A stretch of DNA of 64,000 nucleotides from Mesaphorura yosii. Taxonomy: Eukaryota; Arthropoda; Collembola; Poduromorpha; Tullbergiidae. The position numbers and the translations under genes are program-made. The stretch spans positions 62,001 through 126,000 of the forward strand of contig WIXG01000009.1 in the NCBI GenBank assembly GCA_009869945.1. Direction: 5' to 3'. The notes under the pieces are model-generated. The model did no database searches. It saw only the letters and a program-made list of their open reading frames with translations, and was not told the origin of the DNA. This document shows positions 1 to 14,500 of this stretch, piece after piece. The first letter of the stretch is position 1. Each line of letters begins with the position of its first letter.

Positions 1-50
1 TGCTCGAGAAAATCAGTCAAGCTGTTGTCCGTGAGTATATCTGCAGATAC

Positions 51-4416
<4,366 letters not shown>

Positions 4417-4808
4417 CAGGGGCTAAGAACCGGTCCGAATGTGATATGTGGGAAGTTGGACCTGGAAGCGGAGGTGAAAAGTGTCAGAATCTGGATATTT
4501 TACCATGCCACATACGCAAGCAATCCAATCCATAAACCTACATGACTCCTACGTCCAGAAGCCAGTCTGACGTTCCCTAGAATTACTTAGTTCCTTGGCG
4601 AACACTGGACACTTATCACTGATACTATATTATGGTTTGCCTTCTTAGCACTTACAATCAAAATAATTCCATCTGTGTGCTTTTGAATTTGATTCGCGGT
4701 GAACACATTTTGTTTAGAGGATGATTTCAAACGACAAAGAAAAATGCTCACTCAAACTTGAAATCTTAACCTTTGTAACTGATCATTCAATTCATCATGG
4801 ATAATTAT
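4417..4808. other. Intergenic gap between GCN2 and the carnitine-pathway dioxygenase
   Basis: About 390 bp with no coding potential that I can support. It must hold the GCN2 promoter and 5' UTR and the very short 3' UTR of the upstream dioxygenase gene. No TATA box or other clear motif was recognised. Confidence 0.6.
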
Positions 4809-4813
4809 TTATT
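4808..4813 (-). terminator. Poly(A) signal overlapping the stop codon of the BBOX1-like gene
   Basis: On the minus strand the final CAA TAA codons followed by A spell AATAAA, so the stop codon sits inside the hexamer. The implied 3' UTR is only some 15-30 nt. Whether this hexamer is used is inferred. Confidence 0.55.
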
Positions 4814-6506
4814 GAGACGAATTTTGTATAACACGCATCGTCGAATACACTTCATCCCAGTCGACATAGCAGCCTTCTAGATGCCTGCTTCCCTTCGAAG
4901 GGTCGAATCCTTCTCTCCCGTGCAGCATTCTCCAGTTGTCGAATATCAGTATGTCACCTGCAGAATTTCAATTTAGGAATTTTATGATCATACTCACACT
5001 CCGGACATGGTCTGCCGCTGGGAAAAATCATGACAATCACTAACCTTCTTTTAGTTTAAATCTAATTAGATTTTTAGGGTCATAGCAAAGTATGGTGAAC
5101 AGTTTCAGCGCTTCGTACATCGGCTTGACCTTCTCCAGAGGGACCGGGAGGACAGAGCTGAGTTGCTGATTGCTGTACACGATCCGGGTCAACAGTCCTT
5201 TTTCGGAACGCCTAAGCAATCATGTCAAATTATATTGCATTGTACGAACCGTCGACAACTTCTTTGGGCCGTAGAGCAACTTACACGAACGTTGGCGAAT
5301 GATGTACTTTATCGAATTTCGTGTAGTCTTGTCCGACATCCGCAAATTCTACTGGGACCTCTGAAAGTATCTTGTAGCTTTCCGGGTGTAGCTTCTTCAT
5401 TTGGTCTGCGACTAGAAATCCATCGACCAAATGCGAATATGCGCCGTCGTCCCCACCGTATTGCCTGATGCAATGTAGGAGCTGAACTCCAGGCGGATAC
5501 ACGTAGTAAGGTAAGTCAGTGTGCACACAAAGTGTTGTCGATGTGTACGCAAGATTCGACGCATTTGCTTCCGATTTTACGGTGAATTCATTTCTGCCAT
5601 TAAAGCGATAATTTTAACATACTTCTTACAGCCAATACCTTCAATTTCATTTAGAACTAGAAGTAATTTGATTACCCATAATGACTTGTGCGTATAAACC
5701 CCACCTTTTCTGTCAATTTCCTCAACTGGCCAACAGCCGTTGGCGCGTTTTCAGCATATACGACGCCTTGAGTGCAGAGAGCCTTCAGGAGATCCAGAAG
5801 CTTGGATGAATCACGGAGGACTTCCTGCTTGAAATTAGAAGAATCCAATTTAGTATCAAATTATGGCGTCCACTACCTGTGACCAAACATGCAATGAGTT
5901 AGATTTAACCTTGAAATCCACTCGGAGAACGTTTTCAATGGATGTCGTAAACTGCGGGTTGTCGCGTGGATACGTTTGCCTTTTGTTAATGTTTTCGTCT
6001 GTGAAGGAGCGTTCTTGCAACCAGCTTTCTGAAAACACTCCGACATGCCCATCTGACCACGTGCACTTGATTTTGTCACCGTCAATGACATGTGCGAAGG
6101 TCACACGTTTTTCCAGGTCTAAATTCGTCATGAGACGCTTTCTTGATCTTGACGAAGTGTGAAAACAATCTCCGCACGTGCAGTTGTCCTGAAGAAATAG
6201 CCACGGGTACTCATGCACTACGTTGTTGTCGAAGTGGACCTGCAATAAGCGCAAGTTAAATTGAATTACTGGCCACATGCCTCTTTCATTACTCTGATTC
6301 AGCCTATCGGCTTCATCATTCATTCCCACCTTCACCGTTTCTCTGCTCGTGTCGAGGTCGGCACCGATTATTGGTGTATTTCTTGATCGGGACCCGGAAA
6401 ACCGTCGCACTGTTCCGGAGAAAGAAGAATGCAGATGCAGTGTCCAACGCTGCAACAATCGGCAAGCTCCCACTGTTAAACTTGTGAAAGGCTTGTACGA
6501 AGTCAT
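4809..6506 (-). CDS. BBOX1: Gamma-butyrobetaine dioxygenase-like 2-oxoglutarate/Fe(II) oxygenase
   Basis: The family hydroxylates gamma-butyrobetaine to L-carnitine. Six exons (6506-6330, 6239-5910, 5827-5676, 5593-5285, 5211-5045, 4957-4809) give 427 residues. The N-terminal zinc-binding domain has PWLFLQDNCTCGDC. The catalytic double-stranded helix has the iron-binding HTD in LCVHTDLPYYVYPPGVQLLH, VDGF, the distal histidine region DNWRMLHGR and the terminal SRHLEGCYVDWDE. The PPGVQLLHCIRQ stretch fits BBOX1 better than trimethyllysine dioxygenase (TMLHE). About 45 leading residues rich in R, S and T with no acidic residue look like a mitochondrial presequence, whereas vertebrate BBOX1 is cytosolic. 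The first intron (6240-6329) is 90 nt, in frame and stop-free. I treat it as an intron because removing it restores the family motif TVKVHFDNN. The ATG at 6506 is the first in frame. Confidence 0.9.
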
Positions 6507-7024
6507 TTTGTCAGAGATCACAAGTGGTCACAGTCACGAGAGATCGACTCAAGCGAACCTGTAAAGTTGTACTATTCTCTTGAGTTGACAAGCACGCGTC
6601 AAGCACATCAAGCAATGACGGCTTGAGACATCAGACGAACATGAACATGCTATGATGAGCTTTAATTATGTATTGTGTTAGTTTGTGGTTGTTATTTATT
6701 AATACGATACAATTTCCGTCCACGAGGCTCGAACTTTGACCCAACGGATTACAAAGTAAGGCCGACTTAAGCATTAAATATGATGTAAATGAATGCACAG
6801 AAGTTGTATAACCATTTATCGCAATCAATGGATGAACAGTCTTTGGACCCATGATTCTCCTTGGTCATTTCTTTAATCATGACCATTCAGGATAACATTT
6901 CATTTAGCTATATTTTCCGTATCAAGTGGAGTCGAATCCATCGTACATCAAGTAATTATTTGGAATATTGGAATACAAGAATTGTGCTCAACATACAAAT
7001 TAGGATACTGTTGGATTGCATTAT
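6507..7024. other. Intergenic gap, BBOX1-like promoter side
   Basis: About 520 bp, A+T-rich, with no open frame that I can support. It must hold the 5' flank of the dioxygenase and the 3' UTR of VPS37. Confidence 0.6.
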
Positions 7025-7833
7025 TTACATGGGCAGCATAGGCTGTGGCATCATGGGGTTGTTTGTAGGGTATGGTACAGCCGAAAACGTAGATCGCGAT
7101 CGATGTGAGTTGACAATCTCCGCCATTTTATCCGCCTTCAATTTCCGAAGATGAGCGGTAACTCTTAATGGTACGAATTGTCCAAGAAATGTGTCCAGAT
7201 CAACCGTTCCATCCAAGAACGAATCTGTCAAGCCATCACTCTTCTCCTCCGACTCGGCTGCTGCAGTTTGAAGCAGGGCGTGGGTCGTGTCTAATGATGT
7301 GCGGGAGCTCAGGGACTCTGTACAAATTAAGGAAATTATAGAATTAAGCAACTCTGACTCATTCTACCTTCTGAATGTTCTAATTTGTACTACTGCATGT
7401 AAAAAATCCATCCTAGCCTTGATACAAATAAACAAAACTTACCCAATTGAGCACGCTTTGTCTCCAACTCGTCTGTAAGCGATCTGGCTTTCTGATAAAG
7501 TTCCATTAGCGCTTGCTTTCCCTCCTTCAGTTTAGGTTCAAACGTCAAATTGTACTCTGCTAATGATTTGTTGCTCGCAATAAGCATCTCCTTATCATTT
7601 TCCCATTTTTTGACCTGTACGAATGCCAAAATACATCGTCAACTTATTACCCTATGCTGTGGAACGCGAAAGTGATGCAAACACCAAAAATCAAAACTTA
7701 CCTGAGGCAACTGAGTCACAAAAGTTTCGAAAAACTCTTCATTCTCCAGGAATTTCTCCAGCTCCTCGTCTGATAAGCGGTTGAGAGATTGTAGTGCTGC
7801 TGAGATTTCTGCTTCTGGTAACTGTGCTGTCAT
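7025..7833 (-). CDS. VPS37: ESCRT-I subunit VPS37 (Mod(r) domain)
   Basis: VPS37 is the stalk subunit of ESCRT-I, which sorts ubiquitinated cargo at endosomes. Three exons (7833-7702, 7614-7443, 7317-7025) encode 198 residues. The coiled Mod(r) domain occupies roughly residues 10-165, with a run of charged helices (LSDEELEKFLENEEFF, KWENDKEMLIASNKSLAEYN) and the late segment FVPLRVTAHLRKLKADKM typical of the family. A short proline/methionine-rich tail (NNPMMPQPMLPM) resembles VPS37B/C more than the short A form. The subtype is not certain. Confidence 0.9.
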
Positions 7834-8372
7834 TTTGCTGAGATGTGATTTACAAATTCACTAATTCAATTAAGCACTGGTATATGCACACCACGACTTG
7901 TAAATACTGGACAAACTTTCCTAATACGTGCGTGCGTGAATAGTCAGTACGTGTATCACGTTAAGCTTAGTTGTTGTCCTAATGCTGGTATGCTTGGAGA
8001 ATTAATTTAAGTGTGCTAAGCTAAAAACTAAACGTTGAATTCATTAAATTAAGAATTGGGCACTGGTACACTTGTTTCTGTTCTGCTACGTGTTGGAGTC
8101 AATTGGAGTTCTCGAATTGAATGAATCATACACTTGGCCACCAGCCCACATGACAGAACATTCGTGCTCATTGCACATGATGTCGCACGGAATGAACAAA
8201 AGCCCTTGGTTCTTGTATCCTCTTGCACTTATCTCTGGGTTGGTTTAATCCTATAACGGTTTTAATCATGCAGAATTGCACAAAAGCGCAATCAACACTC
8301 GTTCGTTGTAATTTTTTCAGTCGGATAGTCGGAAGTTGGCCGGTCACGAAATGAAACTCTGTTGTTGCTGTT
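7834..8372. other. Intergenic gap between VPS37 and the RIIa gene
   Basis: About 540 bp. The minus-strand open frame reaching down to 8168 overlaps the last exon of the RIIa gene in another frame and is not needed by the gene model. I see no other feature. Confidence 0.5.
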
Positions 8373-10157
8373 TTAATGACGGATTGATAATTTTGAACAC
8401 CGACCCAATGCCAAGTCAGGTACGGCTCCTCTTCCTCTCTCGCCAAGAATATCCACAATCTGCAGGCGGCCCGCCATTGCCGACCCGCCACAAGCCATGC
8501 TTCCTGAAGTACGTCTTCGGCCTCCATTTCTATCACCAATGACCCCCAAACTTCTTACCAGAGCATAAGCCAAGACTAGTCCAACAAAGCTGGAGACGGC
8601 GAGTGTAAGAATGTGATTTCTTGCTTCCTGAAGTGGAACATCACTGGAGAAAACCTGACGAATAAATAAAATGACTTTAACAATTTTTCAGGTAAATAAA
8701 TTAAGGTGCAATTCTTTATCAGACTGACCTGTCTCATCGACTTGACACGATTAAGAACAAATTCACGAACGGCTCCAGTAAAATCTCCTCCTTCTTGGAC
8801 AGTTGGTGCACCAGCACCAGGCTCGTGTTGTTCTCCTCCAATTACACGGGTGGGCGAAGCAGCAAACGAGGAAGGAATTGTTCTCCCTCCACCCAGGTGA
8901 TCTCCTGTCTGAACCGGTGCAGGCTCTACATGATCAGGTGAAGGTGGAGACTTGCTTAAGGCTCCATCTCCAGGCCCAGCAACTTCTACTTCATATTGGC
9001 GAATGTCGCTACCAGCACCAGATGAAGGTGAATGCAGTGCTCCAGCTCCGATCACAGCGCTGTTCGGCGTAGCAGTCTGGGCAAAAGGAATCTCCTTGCA
9101 TGCTTCTGAAACCAATTCAGGTTGCAGCTTATTTGTAGCTTCACCACCAGCAACGCCTGCTTCATATTGGCCATTTCCGGTGCCATTTCCAGACAAGGGT
9201 TGAGGTCCCATCACAGCAGGGTTGTGTGGTGCAGTAATCTGGGTCGAAGAGATTGGCTGAATTGTGCTCTTTCCTTCGGGAACCGCTTGCTGATAACCAG
9301 GTTGAGTGGGTCGAGGTTCAGCTCCATTGGCTCCTTTCAGGTAATCGCCATCGTACTTGTGAGCGTTAGGTCCCCAAACACACTCGGCCGGAACAGCGGA
9401 GCCGGCGTATTGCGGACTAATGGGTGGCTGCCCGTCTGGTGAAGCTCTGTTGACTTCATTTGGACCTCCACTGTATTGGGTTTCAGGTTGGGCATTTCCT
9501 ATGGGCTGGCCTGCGGTCGCACTGAGGTTTGGTGCACCAGGCGATGTTGGAGAAAGTGTGTTCCTTTCTTCGCGAAAGGCCACTGGCTGAAAACCGTCTT
9601 GGCCAGCAGCACCAGCTCCAGTGGCTCCTTTGAGATATGCATCGTGGTTTTGAGCGTCGGGGCCCCACACACACTCAGCTGGAAGTGCCGAACCAGTATC
9701 AGCGAATTGACTAACTGGTGAATGCGCGTCTTGCGACGCTCTCAGAACTTCTTTCGGACCTCCACTGTACTGTAACTCGAACTGCTGTTCTGGCTGTGCT
9801 TGCGCCTGCATTTCGCTCCCCAACTTGTCTTGCAAAAAGTTCATCGCCTCCTGTGCTGCTTGCACATCACCAGAATAACAGGGCAGATGTCCGTCACGAA
9901 TTCCCACCAAACCTTCCAAGTACGTCGCCAGAAAGGCGTGAGTGTCTTTCGGATTGTGTAAAATCACCTTCACGAAGGAGTAATCAATCAGTTACTGATA
10001 AGTGCAAGCACGTATCAACTGCAAAGAGATCAGCGATTACCTGACGTGACATATTCTCCAGGAGCGCCGTGAGTCCTTCGGGCATGGTGTGATTTGCTTT
10101 TAACACGTTCTCAGCAGCCACAACGGCTTCACGCTTCCGGCTTAGCTTTTCCGACAT
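8373..10157 (-). CDS. RIIa-domain, tail-anchored protein with duplicated module (CABYR/Sp17-like)
   Basis: Exons 10157-10041, 9967-8729, 8654-8559 and 8459-8373 give about 512 residues. Residues about 25-60 (MPEGLTALLENMSRQ, then HNPKDTHAFLATYLEGL) form an RIIa dimerisation/docking fold as in PKA regulatory subunits, Sp17 and CABYR, so an AKAP-type partner is likely. The long middle is disordered and rich in G, P and A. It holds two copies of a unit that begins QYSGGP, continues xEVxRAS and PAECVWGPxA, and ends YLKGA (about 9780-9600 and 9480-9310). A hydrophobic stretch HILTLAVSSFVGLVLAYAL near the C-terminus could anchor the protein in a membrane. The last intron (8460-8558, 99 nt) is in frame and stop-free, so the C-terminus may exist in two forms. 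In the known families this domain is frequent in sperm flagella. Function here is not known. Confidence 0.72.
9310..9780 (-). repeat. Two tandem copies of a coding module of about 58 residues
   Basis: Inside the RIIa gene, two segments share QYSGGP, then N/K-EV, RAS, a proline/serine linker, PAECVWGP and YLKGA in the same order and at similar spacing. A degenerate third trace (QYEAGVAGGE, QYEVEVAGPG) follows. Copies differ at many sites, so the duplication is not recent. Confidence 0.8.
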
Positions 10158-13100
10158 CTTGTCGCTAAAATTTTGATAATTTTGTGTGCTCGACTGTCTA
10201 TTATCCCGAAAATATCACTAATAATGCAAAATTTAGAATTTAACTACGCTTTTCTTTTGAATTTGGAGTTCACGCACTTCAAGCTACGATCTTGCTGCCC
10301 AACAACATTAACTACGACTGCTGCATGTTATTTATTCGAAAGAGCAAACAATTGTAATGATTTAGGCTCGATCAAGCTTGCGATTCTTACGCTACTTCAT
10401 TTGTTAAGGAAACTCAATCATACGATAAAAGCCGATGATAGAACCAAGAGAATCAGTGCATCATCAGAATAGTTAAATAAATAACGCACAGAATATTCTG
10501 ACGTTATTATACTGCCAGAACTATTTAGAAGCCTTTTGTCATCTCTTCATTGCAAATTCTGAGGATAGATTTGAGTTTTACAGACAGGCAGCAACAGAAA
10601 TCGGAAGTATGCCATCAAATAAAGAATAGGCGGAAGAATTTCAGATCCGGATGCGGGAAGAGTCTGACCACGAAGGATGCAATGCTGAAATACCCGCGTT
10701 CCGTAAATGGAAAATACCGTCCGCATCCCACACGAATTCAGCAGCAGCTCCGGAGTGCAAACTCGAGTCACGCCACAGCCAGTCAGCCGAGCCATCAAAT
10801 GTGTTTTCCGCACCCTTTATTGCAAAAACCTACGGTAATGCAGCAACAAATCCATTAAAACTTAATGGCTTTTACTTTACAGCGGCTATTAACTCAGCCG
10901 CTACTTACTTACTTCTGCTTCCAAACATTATTACGCAAAAGTTGTGCAATTTTTCCCTTTCTTGAGAGTGTTTATGAGACGACTCTGTGTCTTGTGTTCT
11001 GCCATTGCCAGTATTGCGACAGCGACTTGCGAGTTTATTGTGTCCCGAACGCGAAAAAGAAAGAATGAGAGCTGACGGGAGAAGAAAAACAAACCTTCCG
11101 TATCGAGTGAATTGAGTCCACAGCCACACCACAGTCGAGTTAAAGCTAAATTCATTTTGGGTGTAATAAAATGTTCAATCAGATCCATTCACGACACGAT
11201 CGGGCCGCGATTTCCAGAAGACATAAGACCGACCAACTTGGCTTGAGAAATAGGAATTGGCATGGCATGGCATGAAATACGGGAACGTGAACTCGCAATA
11301 TTTTACGCACGAAGAATGCCGAAGTGCGGAAATGTCGGGGCATGGCTGAAAGGTGAAAGGGGTAATAAAAATTCGCGAGAAACTCGTAAAAGTTTGGCAA
11401 TTTTGATTTTTCTGGAAAGAAAAGGAGTTCAGAGTCTGAATCGAGAGCAGCGCTCTGCTCGGCACTTTGAATTCGAATTTCTACTACAAAGGCAAGGGAT
11501 GAACGAAAGTCATCATCACTGGCAAAGTTTTACGAATTATCATTTCATATCACCGCGAACACGGGAGGGTGAAAGCGGAGGGCGAGAAATAAACTGGAGT
11601 CGTTTAGAATTAGAGCGTCTGGTGGAACGAAATGAGTTATTAAATTTTTTATGTGCAACAAAATGACTTTGTGATGGCGGTACAGTCCGCTGCTGCAGCA
11701 GCGGCAGGACGGACGCATGTGGCATATGTTGATTAAATTATTTTATTAATATCATTATTGTTCTCACATTTACACTTTATTATTAGAGGAATCAAAAGGT
11801 AATAAACTGATTTCACTTGCATCTTGCATGAGACATCAAGCATCGGACAAGCGTGAACTTGGTTTGGCTTGGGTTGGAATTTGATTTTTATTGTTTCAGT
11901 ATGTTCAAAGCTCCGAATTTTGTTGGCAACCAATCGATTGTGGGAATCACTCCACTGGCTCCACGTTCCGTCTCAAAACCTTGAAAAATGTCACAATTAC
12001 ACCGCGTGTCGATATAAAATCACATTTCAGTGTTCAGTGCCAAAACTTATACATCACTGCCCTTCGTACTGATTTCCAACCCACAGCAGAAACTTGCTCG
12101 TGTTTGTCGCTTCGCAGGCTTGATCTTGAAATTTTTCTTGCACCCTCACCATATGACAAAATGCCAAGACAAGAGACATCATCATGTGACTGGAATTTTA
12201 GTCTTTGGGTGTTTTGAAAACTTTGCCATGCGTAAAGGTCCCTTTCGAGGGCTGCTTTCGAGCTCTGAACGAAGTTACTAACGAACTTGCTAATGCTACG
12301 CTGGGCCGTTCGGCATCTGCGAAAAATTTCAAGCCATTCTACCGTTGCACTCTTTAGTGTTGAGAAAAAATGGAAATAAAACCATAAAATGCTGTTTAAA
12401 CGCTGAAAACTTGCAGTCACAGCATGAAAATGTTGGGTTGAAAAGTTACTTCGGGTTGTTAACCATTACGAACAAATTCGTCTTTCGCTCTCATTGGCCG
12501 TCTCACGCTTCGCACAATTCACTCCGTGTATAATTAGACACAGACACTTAAATTGCCTGCGCTGCGAGTTTTCTTCCTTCCTATTCAACTATTCATATTG
12601 CAATTCGTTTCAGGGAATTCAGACGTTGCCGTTTCACATCACATCGCATTTCTCCCTTGCGTGTTTGGTTCGCAGATCGTGTTCGCATACATTGCAAGAA
12701 AAATCCACACATGTACTCAAAACCGCTCGCGAAACATGTAATTATGGAGGTAAAGCCGTAAAATATAACCTTACATAATGGGCTTTGCAAAGTCTGAACT
12801 TTGTACGTGAAGGAATTGTTAAAAAATAAAGTACTCAGATAAAAGACTCCTTTTGTTGCAGAAATTTTTGAGTTGCGCGTTGCACGTTTCCTTCGTTTCG
12901 TTGCATCGCTGGCTCTTTCTGTGCTCATTTCATTTACCCACTGGTGTATTACATATTGTTTAGTTTGTAGCAATTTTTATGATCATTATTTCAGGTCTTG
13001 TAACCATCCTTAAAAATTATATTCGCAACTTTTTTCTCGACTTTATTACCGCGTCGCTGTCGAGAAAATTCGACTGATTTACAGTCTTCCTTCACTTCGC

Positions 13101-14500
13101 CGTGCCGTCGTCTTGCCTGTCGAGTTAACGAACCCTTACTTTACTTCACTTCACTTCTGCCCTTTCTGAATGCTGCCTGTCCTGCATGACGACTTTTAGG
13201 TAATAAAAACGATGAGGTACAGCTTCATTGTTGGAGCGTGAATAGGAATTATATTTTAACAATCCGCAGTTTTAAGATACCATTTATGCGGTGTTGCGTG
13301 TGGTATTTCGACAAATTCTCATTTTTGGATCTGAGAAACGCCAAAGCTCGAACGCGGAGGGTTGCACTTTGTCTCAGAACCGAACTACCATTACGGAACA
13401 CGAAATACAATGTGGAAAGGTAGACTTGCACCACCACCAGCAGCGTTGTAATTCCCTCTCCACCGTCTTTATGCACACAAACAGAATATGTGTCCAACAG
13501 TTTTCGTTTCCTTTCTCTTGCGCTCAGTTTTTTACTCGCAGCAGTGCAACATTTTATTTTCTTGATTCCGGCCCCTTTATTGTCCTCTGCCAACCTCTTC
13601 CTTCTTCGGCCATCCTTCTGCATTCATTGTTTCTGGCTGCATGCGTCGTGTAGTTGTCACTGTCACGCAATGTTGGATTGTTAACCAATAATTTTATGGT
13701 GGCTCTCCGTACTGTGAAACGACTGCAATTGTGATTGTGATTGTAATGAAAACAATGCACCATAATTTTCAAACAAACGCAAATTTATTAATTGGAGCAA
13801 CAACAATCAAACTAGACGCTAACGAGCAATATTAAGTACAGCAGTTCCCAATTCGATGAAATTTCACCGCAACCTGCAATCCACACCTTAAAGTAATCGC
13901 AGCAGCTGTCTAAAATTCCGGGATGCCGGGTTTAATCATTGTAAAATGAGATGCGCAAAACGCAAGAGCAGGGCAGCATGTCAATCTCAATCTTTCTATA
14001 TCTACATCTACTTTACATAGCATTAATTAGTGATTATGTGGAATTTGAGATACCTTGATAATCTCGACCAACGCCTTAATCAATGTACAGTTAAACTCGT
14101 ACTAATTTTACTATATTTTACGCGTACTCGTGCTAATCACATAAAAGAAGTGAATTAAATTAAATTTATACTTCTGACCAAACAAGCTTATGAACTATGA
14201 AGCCTCTAGCCTTTGTCGTACTGGCCACAATAGTCCCAAAGCCTCATCCACAAACAGAAGCAGCAAACGACCATCTGAAACTACCATTTACGTTTTCGTA
14301 TAAATTCGTAAAATTAAAAAGAGCAACGGCGTAACTCGCCAATCATCTTCAATTTCAAAAGACAAATCGCCTCGTTAAAACGTGAAGTGAAGTGAGTTAA
14401 AGATTCATTTTCTATGGCTGTGCTCGATCTCAATTTCCAGTGACCAGCTTGATATTATTATCGAGTTCCGGGCAGGACAAGATTCTAAGTCGCTCATCGC
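10158..14500. other. Gap between the RIIa gene and the 3' end of doublesex
   Basis: About 4.3 kb without a gene I can support. Minus-strand AATAAA near 13787 is a plausible doublesex poly(A) site, which would give a 3' UTR of roughly 700 nt. Open frames at 11262-11666 (plus) and 12034-12420 (minus) show no domain or splice context. Short CTTTACTTCACTTC-type reiterations occur near 13140. Confidence 0.5.

Noticed and set aside
8168-8539. 123-codon minus-strand open frame over the RIIa gene tail
   Set aside because: It is out of frame with the membrane-segment exon, whose own frame reaches a stop at 8373.
8706-9721. Several plus-strand open frames of 60-106 codons
   Set aside because: They are shadows of the biased codons in the RIIa gene repeats.
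11262-11666. 134-codon plus-strand open frame
   Set aside because: Biased composition only (Arg/Glu), no splice context or family match. Expected by chance in this much sequence.
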